From Gemmatimonadaceae bacterium (GTDB taxonomy: Bacteria; Gemmatimonadota; Gemmatimonadetes; Gemmatimonadales; Gemmatimonadaceae), in assembly GCA_019637445.1 (NCBI GenBank), contig JAHBVS010000002.1, positions 310,001 through 374,000 of the forward strand: 64,000 bases of DNA. The letters run 5' to 3'. Positions 50,817 to 57,650 of this stretch are shown one piece after another (position 1 is the stretch's first letter; each line of letters opens with the position of its first letter). Both the position numbers and the translations under genes were made by a program. The notes under the pieces were generated by a model. The model saw nothing but the letters and a program-made list of their open reading frames with translations, had not been told where the DNA came from and did not search any database.

Positions 50817-50844
50817 TTGCGGGACTTTCGTTCCGGTGTAGAAT
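50817..50844 (+). promoter_or_regulatory. promoter of the DtxR-FeoA/feoB operon
   Basis: TTGCGG (50817-50822), 16-bp spacer, TAGAAT (50839-50844). The predicted start is near 50851, inside the dyad operator, with a leader of about 65 nt to ATG 50917. Confidence 0.65.
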
Positions 50845-50865
50845 TAGGACGTACTAACTTTAGTA
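50844..50865. promoter_or_regulatory. overlapping dyads, probable DtxR-type metal operator
   Basis: Two overlapping inverted repeats: TTAG-N6-CTAA (50844-50857) and TACTAA-CT-TTAGTA (50852-50865). They begin at the last base of the -10 and cover the transcription start. DtxR/IdeR boxes are built on TTAGG/CTAA half-sites, and the first gene of the operon encodes a DtxR-type protein, so metal-dependent autorepression is likely. Metal specificity cannot be read from the site. Confidence 0.65.
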
Positions 50866-50916
50866 TTCGCTCCTCATAGCCCGCGGCGCCAGCAGCTGCT
50901 GCGCCGCCGGATCCCC

Positions 50917-51951
50917 ATGGACGTCTATTCGCTCAACCCCGCCGTCGCGCTGCTGGTCTTCGCGCTCGGCCTCGTCGGCGCGCTCGCGCTGGCTTGGCCG
51001 CGGCGCGGCGTGCTGGCCAAGCTGCGCCGCACCTGGCGGATGTCGGAGCGGGTCCGGCTCGAGGACGCCGTGAAGTACCTCTTCCATCGCGGCGACGATG
51101 CTGCGGTGCGCGCCGAGGCCGTGGCTGGCGCCCTCGCCATCAGCGATGGCACGGCGCGGCGACTGCTCGCGCATCTGGTGCAGCTCGGGCTGGTGCGCAT
51201 TCAAGGCGCGGGCTTTGCGCTCACCGACCGCGGCCGCGCCGACGCGCTTCGCTTGGTTCGTACGCACCGGCTGGTGGAGCAATGGCTGGCCGACCGCACC
51301 GGCGTCGAGGCCGCCGACTGGCACGAGGTGGCCGAGGAAGCGGAGCACGAGCTCAGCGCCGAGGAAGTGGAGCGACTCGCGGCGCAGCTCGGCCAGCCGC
51401 GCTACGACCCACACGGCGACCCCATCCCAACTGCTACAGGCGAGATGCCGTCCGACGGCCGCATCCCGCTCAGTGAGTTGGGCAGCGGCGGCGCCGGCAT
51501 CGTCGCGCACCTCGAGGACGAGCCTGTCGAGGACTACGCGACCCTGGCAACACTCGGCGTCGCGCTCGGCAAGACGTTGGTCGTCCGCGATCGCGATGAC
51601 CACAGGCTGCACCTGGAGCTCGACGGCAAGCACATCACGCTGCCGCGCACACTCGAGTCCGCAGTGAGCGTGCGTCCGGTGGCACCGACCAGCACCGCTC
51701 GGCCGCACACCTTGGCCGAACTCGTGCCCGGCGAGACGGGGCGCGTGGCGGGCATCAGCCCCGCCTGCCACGGCGCGCAGCGCCGTCGCCTGCTGGACCT
51801 CGGCGTGGTGCCGGGCACGGACATCAAGGCCGTGATGCAGAGCGCGGGCGGCGACCCGATGGCCTATGACATCCGCGGCGCGCTGATCGGCCTGCGCCGG
51901 CAGCAGGCGGAGTGGATCCTGATCGACCGCGCGTCGGAGCAAGTCGCGTGA
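50917..51951 (+). CDS. membrane-anchored DtxR-type regulator fused to FeoA domain
   Basis: A 344-residue protein with an unusual order. Residues about 7-29 are one transmembrane helix (VALLVFALGLVGALALAW). Residues 40-115 are a DtxR/MntR winged helix (AVKYLFHR, VAGALAISDGTARRLLAHLVQLGLV, LTDRG). Residues about 115-160 match the dimer/metal region (RTHRLVEQWLADRTG, WHEVAEEAEHELSAEEVERL, GDPIP). Two SH3-like domains follow, the last a FeoA domain (LAELVPGETGRVAGI, RRRLLDLGVVPGT). Its stop overlaps the feoB GTG. It probably senses ferrous iron and represses the operon from the membrane, while the FeoA part may contact FeoB. Confidence 0.8.
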   Translation: MDVYSLNPAVALLVFALGLVGALALAWPRRGVLAKLRRTWRMSERVRLEDAVKYLFHRGDDAAVRAEAVAGALAISDGTARRLLAHLVQLGLVRIQGAGFALTDRGRADALRLVRTHRLVEQWLADRTGVEAADWHEVAEEAEHELSAEEVERLAAQLGQPRYDPHGDPIPTATGEMPSDGRIPLSELGSGGAGIVAHLEDEPVEDYATLATLGVALGKTLVVRDRDDHRLHLELDGKHITLPRTLESAVSVRPVAPTSTARPHTLAELVPGETGRVAGISPACHGAQRRRLLDLGVVPGTDIKAVMQSAGGDPMAYDIRGALIGLRRQQAEWILIDRASEQVA

Positions 51952-54086
51952 GCCCGACCACTTTCCGCGGGCGACCGCTCACCACCGACACGCAACTCGT
52001 CCAGTTGGCGTCGCGCTCGGAGCGCCACGACCATCTCGTGGCGCTGGCGGGCAATCCCAACACGGGCAAGAGCACGGTATTCAACGCGCTCACCGGCCTG
52101 CGGCAGCACACCGGCAACTGGCCGGGCAAGACCGTCACGCGCGCCGAGGGCTACTTCGCGGCCGGCGGGACGCGTTTCAAGATCGTCGACCTTCCAGGCA
52201 CCTACTCGCTGCAGGCCGCGAGCGACGACGAGCAGGTGGCGCGCGAGATGCTTTTGTTCGGCAATCCCGACGTCACGGTGCTGGTCATCGACGCCACGCG
52301 CCTTGAGCGCAACCTCAATCTCGCGCTGCAGGTGTTGGCTATCACGCCGCGCGTGGTTGTCTGTCTGAACCTGATGGATGAAGCGAGGCGCCACGGCATC
52401 GCACTGGACCCGGCGGCGCTGTCGCGGCAGCTCGGTGTGCCGGTGATCGCCGCGTCGGCGCGTTCGGGGCAGGGCATCGAAGAACTGCGAGAGGCCGTGC
52501 GGGCGATGGCCGCCGGTGAGACGCCAACCACTCCGTATCGCGTGCAGCGATTCGATGCAGACATCGAGGCGCTGATTGCCGAGGTCGAAGCCGAGGTGCA
52601 GCGGGCGCATCCTGAGTCCACGAATGCGCGATGGATCGCGCTGCGCCTGTTGAACGCCGACGAGGGCGTGGAGTCGGATCCCGACGTGCTGCGCAATGCC
52701 AACGCCGTGCGCTGGCGATTGCCCAACGATTATCAGGATCGCATCACCGAAGGCATCTACCGCGCCGCCGAGCAGATTGCCGCGGCCTCGGAGATGGCTG
52801 GCCTGAAGCGCGTGCAGTTCGATTTTGATCGCAAGCTTGATCGTCTGCTAACCAGCCGCGTGGTCGGCTTTCCGCTGATGATCCTTATCCTCGGCGTGGT
52901 GTTCTGGATGACCATCGCCGGCGCGAATGTGCCTTCGGCGATGCTCGGCACCCTGCTGGTGGACAACGGGCACACCTGGCTTACCGGACTGTTCAACGCC
53001 GTGGGGTCACCCGACTGGCTGCGCGGGCTGTTGGTGGATGGCGTGTACCTCGCCACGGCTTGGGTGATCGCGGTGATGCTGCCGCCGATGGCCATCTTCT
53101 TCCCGCTGTTCACGCTGTTGGAGGACTTCGGCTACCTGCCGCGCGTGGCCTTCAACCTCGACGCGCTGTTCCGCCGCGTGGGCGCGCACGGCAAGCAGGC
53201 GCTCACGATGTGCATGGGCTTCGGCTGCAACGCGGCCGGCGTGGTAGCCACGCGCGTGATTGACAGCCCGCGCGAACGCCTCGTGGCGATCATCACGAAC
53301 AACTTCTCGCTCTGCAATGGGCGTTGGCCCACGCAGATCCTGCTGGCCTCGGTGTTCGTTGGTGCGCTGGCGCCGGCGGCGCTGGCCGGCATCGTCTCGG
53401 CCTCGAGTGTGGTGGCGGTGACGCTGATCGGCGTGGCCGCGATGTTCTTTGCGTCGTGGCTGCTCACGCGCACGGTGCTGCGCGGCGAGGCGACGAGTTT
53501 CTCGCTGGAGCTGCCGCCGTATCGGCCGCCGCGTCTGTGGCAGACGCTGTACACATCGCTGATTGACCGCACCTTGATCGTGCTCTGGCGCGCGATCGTC
53601 TTTGCGGCACCGGCCGGTGCGGCCATCTGGTTGGTGTCGAACGTGCACCTCGGCGGCGCGAGCATCGCCGAGCACGTGGTGACGGCGATGGAGCCGCTGG
53701 GATTCCTGCTCGGGATGAACGGTGTGATCCTGCTCGCCTACATCGTGGCGATTCCGGCGAACGAGATTGTGATTCCCACTGTGTTGATGCTGACCGTGCT
53801 CACGGGCGGCGCGCCCGAACTCGGCGCCGGTGCCGGCGTGATGTTCGAGCTCGAGGCCGCCGGGGTGGGCGAGCTGCTGCGCGCGCACGGCTGGACGACG
53901 CTTACGGCGGTGTGCCTGATGCTGTTCAGCCTGCTGCACAATCCCTGCTCGACCACCATCTACACGATCTGGAAGGAGACGGGCAGCGTGAAGTGGACGA
54001 GCATCGCCACGCTACTGCCCTTGGCGATGGGCTTCGGCGTCTGCTTCGTCGTGGCGCAGGTGTGGCGGCTCGCCGGGGGCGGGTGA
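51948..54086 (+). CDS. feoB: ferrous iron transporter FeoB
   Basis: A 712-residue inner-membrane Fe(II) transporter. NFeoB GTPase: G1 GNPNTGKST (35-43), G3 DLPGTYSL, G4 NLMDEA, followed by the helical GDI domain. Membrane part with two Gate domains: GYLPRVAFNLDALFRRVGAHGKQ, MCMGFGCNAAGVVATR (conserved Cys), and IVAIPANEIVIPTVLM. The first about 25 residues before the G domain are extra and polar. No FeoC was found; FeoA is supplied by the fused regulator. GTG start overlapping the previous stop. Confidence 0.95.
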   Translation: MSPTTFRGRPLTTDTQLVQLASRSERHDHLVALAGNPNTGKSTVFNALTGLRQHTGNWPGKTVTRAEGYFAAGGTRFKIVDLPGTYSLQAASDDEQVAREMLLFGNPDVTVLVIDATRLERNLNLALQVLAITPRVVVCLNLMDEARRHGIALDPAALSRQLGVPVIAASARSGQGIEELREAVRAMAAGETPTTPYRVQRFDADIEALIAEVEAEVQRAHPESTNARWIALRLLNADEGVESDPDVLRNANAVRWRLPNDYQDRITEGIYRAAEQIAAASEMAGLKRVQFDFDRKLDRLLTSRVVGFPLMILILGVVFWMTIAGANVPSAMLGTLLVDNGHTWLTGLFNAVGSPDWLRGLLVDGVYLATAWVIAVMLPPMAIFFPLFTLLEDFGYLPRVAFNLDALFRRVGAHGKQALTMCMGFGCNAAGVVATRVIDSPRERLVAIITNNFSLCNGRWPTQILLASVFVGALAPAALAGIVSASSVVAVTLIGVAAMFFASWLLTRTVLRGEATSFSLELPPYRPPRLWQTLYTSLIDRTLIVLWRAIVFAAPAGAAIWLVSNVHLGGASIAEHVVTAMEPLGFLLGMNGVILLAYIVAIPANEIVIPTVLMLTVLTGGAPELGAGAGVMFELEAAGVGELLRAHGWTTLTAVCLMLFSLLHNPCSTTIYTIWKETGSVKWTSIATLLPLAMGFGVCFVVAQVWRLAGGG

Positions 54087-54137
54087 TGCGGGTGGGGGCG
54101 CCGCAGGACCGGTGAGCCGCCGCGCTGCCGTTGGTGC

Positions 54138-55235
54138 CTATGGCAGCGCCTCAAGGGGGAATCGCAGGCCGGTGATGATTCCGTCGGCCGTGCCGTCCAT
54201 CGCCGCGGCGACGGTTGGCTCCAGCACCTCGACCTCGGCGCCATCGACCAGCGCGCGCCGCACCAGCGATTCGATCTCCAGCGGGTGTTGGCGCCAGGCT
54301 TCAGTGCTGAAGATCAGCTCGGCGATGGCGCCCATCTGCGCGGCGCGCTCGGCCACGGGGTAGCCAATCGCCGCCTTGCCGCCGGCGAGTGCCAGGTCGC
54401 GCAGCGCCGTGACGCGCTCTTCCTGCTGCCTGGCGTGCAGGGCGTGGAGCGCGGCGCGGATCTCATCGAGGTAGTCGCGCGGCGCACCCATCCGCAGGTC
54501 GGGCGCGAGGATGGCGCGCTCGCGTGTTGCGGCGGGCAGGGCCTCAAGTACGTGTACCGCGGCGTCGGGCGCTCCGCCGATGAGGATCGGCATCCTGAGC
54601 TCCGCCATCGCAGCGACGCGACGAACGACACTGCTGTGCAGACGGTCGGTGGCCTCGCGACGCTGGCGCTGGGCCTCGTCCGCGCCGGGTGTTCCGCGCG
54701 TGCCGCCGTGGAAGCCGGTGCGCGAGGGCGCGCTCATATGTGGGCCGACCTCGTCGACCTCCTCGGCCTCGAGCAGTACCGGCTCGCCGAACTCGCCGTA
54801 CGCGAAGCGCGAGAGCCGCGCGCCCTGCCGGTCCACCTGGACGACGAGCGCTTCCTCAGGCTCGGCGACGCGGAGAAAGGGCACCACGCGGGCCCCCAGG
54901 CCCCAATGCACGCTGGTCTCGACGCCACGCGGCAGCGAGAGGGCGAGGTCGTCGCCACCGGCGGCAGCGAAGAAGGCCCAGGAGTGGTCGCGGGGCATCG
55001 TGCCCTGCGCCGGGAGCTGCTCGAACAGCTTGGCCACGCAGCGTCCAAAGGCCTCACGCTCCTCGGCGGGGCTGTCCTCCATCCCGTCGCTGATGGCATT
55101 CAGCTCGTTGCGCAGCATCACCAGCCACGACTGCCGCTCGCCGGGATCCGCGGGCGCGGAGGCGATGTAGACGCTGAGGGTAAGCTCGCCTTGATGGGCG
55201 CGGGTGAAGCGCAGCAGCTCGTTCCAACTGGTCAT
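54138..55235 (-). CDS. bacterial archaeo-eukaryotic release factor-like protein (baeRF)
   Basis: A 365-residue soluble protein resembling the baeRF families related to eRF1: an N-terminal alpha/beta domain (LTLSVYIASAPADPGERQSW, SWAFFAAAGGDDLALSLPRGV), a middle Vms1/eRF1-like domain with VVQVDRQGARLSRFAYGEF, and a C-terminal L7Ae-like domain (ILIGGAPDAAVHVLEALP, IFSTEAWRQHPLEIESLVRRALVDGAEVEVL). The eRF1 GGQ is replaced by a loop around GFHGGTRGTPGADEAQRQR. Related proteins are proposed to release peptides or tRNA from ribosomes under stress. No SmpB or ArfB is nearby. It converges on feoB. Confidence 0.72.
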   Translation of the reverse strand: MTSWNELLRFTRAHQGELTLSVYIASAPADPGERQSWLVMLRNELNAISDGMEDSPAEEREAFGRCVAKLFEQLPAQGTMPRDHSWAFFAAAGGDDLALSLPRGVETSVHWGLGARVVPFLRVAEPEEALVVQVDRQGARLSRFAYGEFGEPVLLEAEEVDEVGPHMSAPSRTGFHGGTRGTPGADEAQRQRREATDRLHSSVVRRVAAMAELRMPILIGGAPDAAVHVLEALPAATRERAILAPDLRMGAPRDYLDEIRAALHALHARQQEERVTALRDLALAGGKAAIGYPVAERAAQMGAIAELIFSTEAWRQHPLEIESLVRRALVDGAEVEVLEPTVAAAMDGTADGIITGLRFPLEALP

Positions 55236-55386
55236 ATGCGTGCTCCGTTGGGGCCTGCACGCAATTCCGCTGCGGGACCGCGCCGGGACTATCGGGCGGC
55301 TTCCTGATGTGACGTGGGGGGAAGTCCGTCAGGCTCCAGCGGACGGACGGCGCCGCCGGAGTGGGTGCAGCGCCGCGATGACCCGG

Positions 55387-55857
55387 CTACCAGCCGCGGA
55401 CCAACACGACCGTGAATCGCGCCCCGCCGGGCATCGGATGGTCCACCAGCGTCAGGAAATCGTCGCCGATGCGCCACTTGGCGCGGCCCACGAATGTGTC
55501 GTTCACCTGTGCGAAGGTGGCACTGTCGCCGGCGGCGAGGGCGAGGCCCTGCATATCCACTCTGGCGTCGATGCCGTTGGTCACCTCGCCGGGCACGAAG
55601 AGCGTGCCACTGACGATGGCGGCTTCAATCTGCAGCTCGAGTCGGCCGCCGAGTTCCCAGACGTCGACGACATCGCCGTTGGGATAGGTGACGAGCCAGT
55701 AGATGGCGCGCCAGGAGCCATCGAGCTGCGCCGTGGGCAGCGGATCCAACGCCGGCTCTTCCGCCGGCGGCGGCAGCAGCGTCTGCTCAGCGCGGCAGCC
55801 GAGCGCGCCTAGGGCGAGGAGCAGCAGGATGAGAAAGGTCCGCAGGTGCGCGAGCAT
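55387..55857 (-). CDS. small lipoprotein, unknown
   Basis: A 156-residue protein. ATG 55857 gives a classic lipoprotein signal: AHLRTFLILLLLALGALGCRAE with lipobox LGALGC (Cys near 21). After a Pro-rich linker (LLPPPAEEPALDPLP) comes a beta-rich domain (LDGSWRAIYWLVTYPNGDVVDVWELGGRLELQIE, VNDTFVGRAKWRI) like a small lipocalin or beta-sandwich. I do not recognise a family. The 151-bp gap to the baeRF gene shows nothing beyond a GTCCG/CGGAC dyad near 55322-55346. Confidence 0.65.
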   Translation of the reverse strand: MLAHLRTFLILLLLALGALGCRAEQTLLPPPAEEPALDPLPTAQLDGSWRAIYWLVTYPNGDVVDVWELGGRLELQIEAAIVSGTLFVPGEVTNGIDARVDMQGLALAAGDSATFAQVNDTFVGRAKWRIGDDFLTLVDHPMPGGARFTVVLVRGW

Positions 55858-56002
55858 CGCGTGGGTCCGGGCTGGGGAGGAAGGCGGCGAGCCACTCGCC
55901 ACCTGTCCTCCACTGCGCGGACTGCCCGGGAATCACGACACTGGTGCCCCACCCACGTTGAGCCGCGCTGCGACGGCCGCTGGCGAAGTGCGCTGGCCGC
56001 GC

Positions 56003-56566
56003 TCAGCCCGCGTCGCCGTAGGACTGCTTGATCCACCCCGCCAACGTGGCATCCACCTCGCCGACATCGCTGAGCCGCGTCGTGAACGGGCACATCCCGC
56101 CCGCCGGCATCGCCTTCAATCTCGCGTGCGCCTTGAGCGTCTTGGAGAACAGCCCGATCTCGACCTGCGTGTTGGTCTTGGGTCCGACCATCAGGAACTG
56201 CTTCTTCCGGCGATAGCTGATGTAGTCCTTCTTGGGCGAGACCTCGATCTCGCCCAGCGGCTTGAGCAGCTTTAGCACGGCCTCGTGGATTGGCCGCAGG
56301 TCGGCCTTCTTGCCCACGTAGATGGCGTCGAGCGGGTCGTCGCCGGCAGGCGCCGCGGCGGCGCCCTGCGCCCCCTTCGTGAGATGTACGACGGTGTTGG
56401 CCTGGCCGTGGCCGAGCTTGAACTTCTCCATCAGGAAGCTGCGCAGCTCGCCGTGCTTGCTGAGGCCCGACTTGGCCAGCGCGTCGCCGAGCTGCTTGAG
56501 CGTCTTGCCGGTCTGCTTCTCGATGTTGGCGACCATCGTCGCCATTGCCTTCGCTTCATCAGCCAT
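56003..56566 (-). CDS. DUF4287 plus DUF5655 protein
   Basis: A 187-residue cytosolic protein. The N-terminal helical part (MATMVANIEKQTGKTLKQL, LRSFLMEKFKLGHGQANTVVHL) matches DUF4287. The C-terminal part (DDPLDAIYVGKKADLRPIHEAVLKLL, YISYRRKKQFLMVGPKTNTQVEIGL, LSDVGEVDATLAGWIKQSY) matches DUF5655, thought to be a nucleic-acid or protein-binding module. It is the third gene of an ArsR-SRPBCC-DUF5655 operon with an 8-bp overlap; its GGAGG ribosome site lies inside the SRPBCC gene. Function unknown. Confidence 0.82.
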   Translation of the reverse strand: MADEAKAMATMVANIEKQTGKTLKQLGDALAKSGLSKHGELRSFLMEKFKLGHGQANTVVHLTKGAQGAAAAPAGDDPLDAIYVGKKADLRPIHEAVLKLLKPLGEIEVSPKKDYISYRRKKQFLMVGPKTNTQVEIGLFSKTLKAHARLKAMPAGGMCPFTTRLSDVGEVDATLAGWIKQSYGDAG

Positions 56567-57089
56567 TGGTCTTGCCCTCCAGGGGCCAGTGTTCGCTGCG
56601 GCACTTGGCCGGCGTGGTGAATGCCAGCAGCCCGAACATCGCGTAGAGGATCCGCGTGCCGAGGGCCGGCTTGCCCGTCTCGACGATCTGCTTGAGCGTG
56701 TTCACGATGAAGTCGCCGCCGCGGGTCATGTCCTTGGCGGTCTTGGTGCCGACGGGCACGTCCTCGGAGATCAGCGTGAACTCCACGCCACCGGCGACCT
56801 CCTTCAGTTCGTAGGTCACCTTGCAGTAGGGGTCGTCGTGCGCGGTGAACTTCATCGTGTGCGAGAAGCGGTGCGGGGGCGTGACCTCGAGGATCTCGCC
56901 GACCACGGACGTGAACTTCGCGTCCGGCGTGCGCATCTGCACCGGCGAGCCCGCGCTCAGCGCGCGGTAGCGCATCTGCGCGCCGAAGAACGCGAGTTGT
57001 GGCGTGTCGGTCTTGGTGATCTCACGCCAGACGTCGTCGATCTTTCCGCGAATCACGACGCGCGACACGAGCTTGACGGTCTCCGCCAT
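56559..57089 (-). CDS. SRPBCC/AHSA1 family protein
   Basis: A 176-residue START-like fold: SRVVIRGKIDDVWREITKTDTP at the start, then VVGEILEVTPPHRFSHTMKF, CKVTYELKEVAGGVEFTLISEDV and a C-terminal helix (FIVNTLKQIVETG). Proteins of this type are very often paired with an ArsR regulator, as here. They bind small hydrophobic ligands or act as Aha1-like cochaperones. The ATG has AGGGGG 5 nt upstream, inside the ArsR gene, so the 68-bp overlap between the two frames seems real. Confidence 0.85.
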   Translation of the reverse strand: MAETVKLVSRVVIRGKIDDVWREITKTDTPQLAFFGAQMRYRALSAGSPVQMRTPDAKFTSVVGEILEVTPPHRFSHTMKFTAHDDPYCKVTYELKEVAGGVEFTLISEDVPVGTKTAKDMTRGGDFIVNTLKQIVETGKPALGTRILYAMFGLLAFTTPAKCRSEHWPLEGKTNG

Positions 57090-57456
57090 CCGATCCCCCT
57101 TGGGTCTCTGCAGGTTGTGGGTGTTCGATTGCGTACTTCACGTCCGCCATCTTGCTGCCCCAGAAGCCGCCGTACTCGGTGGTCCAGCGGTCGTAGATGA
57201 GCTGGATGGGGACGGGGTTGTGGAAGAGCTGGCGGACGCGGCCTTCCTTGAGCGAGATGACCAGGCCGCTGTCCTCGAGGATGCGCAGATGGTGCATCAC
57301 GGCGACGCGGGTGGTGTCGAAATGGCCCGCGAGCTCGCCGACGCTGATGCCTGGGGTCAGGCGCAGCAGGTCGAGGATCTGTCGACGCGTGGAGTTGCCC
57401 AGGGCGTCGAAGACTTCGGCCATGTCGTCGAGGGTGGAGGCGGGCTGGTCTCGCAT
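57022..57456 (-). CDS. ArsR-family transcriptional regulator
   Basis: A 144-residue winged-helix protein: VFDALGNSTRRQILDLLRL, ISVGELAGHFDTTRVAVMHHLRILEDSGLV and the wing KEGRVRQLFHNP, followed by IYDRWTTEYGGFWGSK. No Cys metal site, as usual in the SRPBCC-linked branch. The last about 25 residues overlap the SRPBCC gene in another frame and are highly charged. A 9-bp inverted repeat with a 12-nt spacer covers the start codon. A TATTTT box and a TTGCGC box 16 bp apart predict a leaderless transcript. Confidence 0.88.
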   Translation of the reverse strand: MRDQPASTLDDMAEVFDALGNSTRRQILDLLRLTPGISVGELAGHFDTTRVAVMHHLRILEDSGLVISLKEGRVRQLFHNPVPIQLIYDRWTTEYGGFWGSKMADVKYAIEHPQPAETQGGSDGGDRQARVARRDSRKDRRRLA

Positions 57457-57481
57457 ATGTAAGAAAATATTGACATATGCG
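57452..57481. promoter_or_regulatory. operator over the ArsR start codon
   Basis: CGCATATGT (57452-57460) and ACATATGCG (57473-57481) are perfect inverted 9-mers around a 12-bp AT-rich spacer that contains the minus-strand -10 TATTTT (57468-57463). The ATG (57456-57454) is inside the left arm. Bound repressor would block both polymerase and initiation, fitting autorepression of the three-gene operon. Confidence 0.75.
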
Positions 57482-57526
57482 GGATGCGCAAGGGGGCTGA
57501 GGGATGCGGGGGAACGGCGGTCGTGA

Positions 57527-57617
57527 GTTGTGAGTCGTGAGTTGTGAGTAAAAGGCGGATGCGGGTCACTGCGCAGCCCGCATCCTCACTCACTACTCAC
57601 AACTCATAACTCACAAC
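57527..57617. repeat. heptad-repeat hairpin, copy 2 of the ACTYAYN family
   Basis: Between the ADOP permease gene and the ArsR gene. The outer stem pairs 57527-57550 with 57594-57617 (24 nt, two mismatches), each arm holding three to four 7-nt units (TGTGAGT and CGTGAGT on the left; ACTCACA and ACTCATA on the right). An inner perfect 9-bp stem, GGATGCGGG (57557-57565) with CCCGCATCC (57577-57585), closes an 11-nt loop. CTGCAGTTG follows the right arm. Three flanking GGGATGCG words lie at 57481-57510. Confidence 0.88.
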
Positions 57618-57650
57618 TGCAGTTGTCAGGCTAGATCCAGCGGCGTCCGC

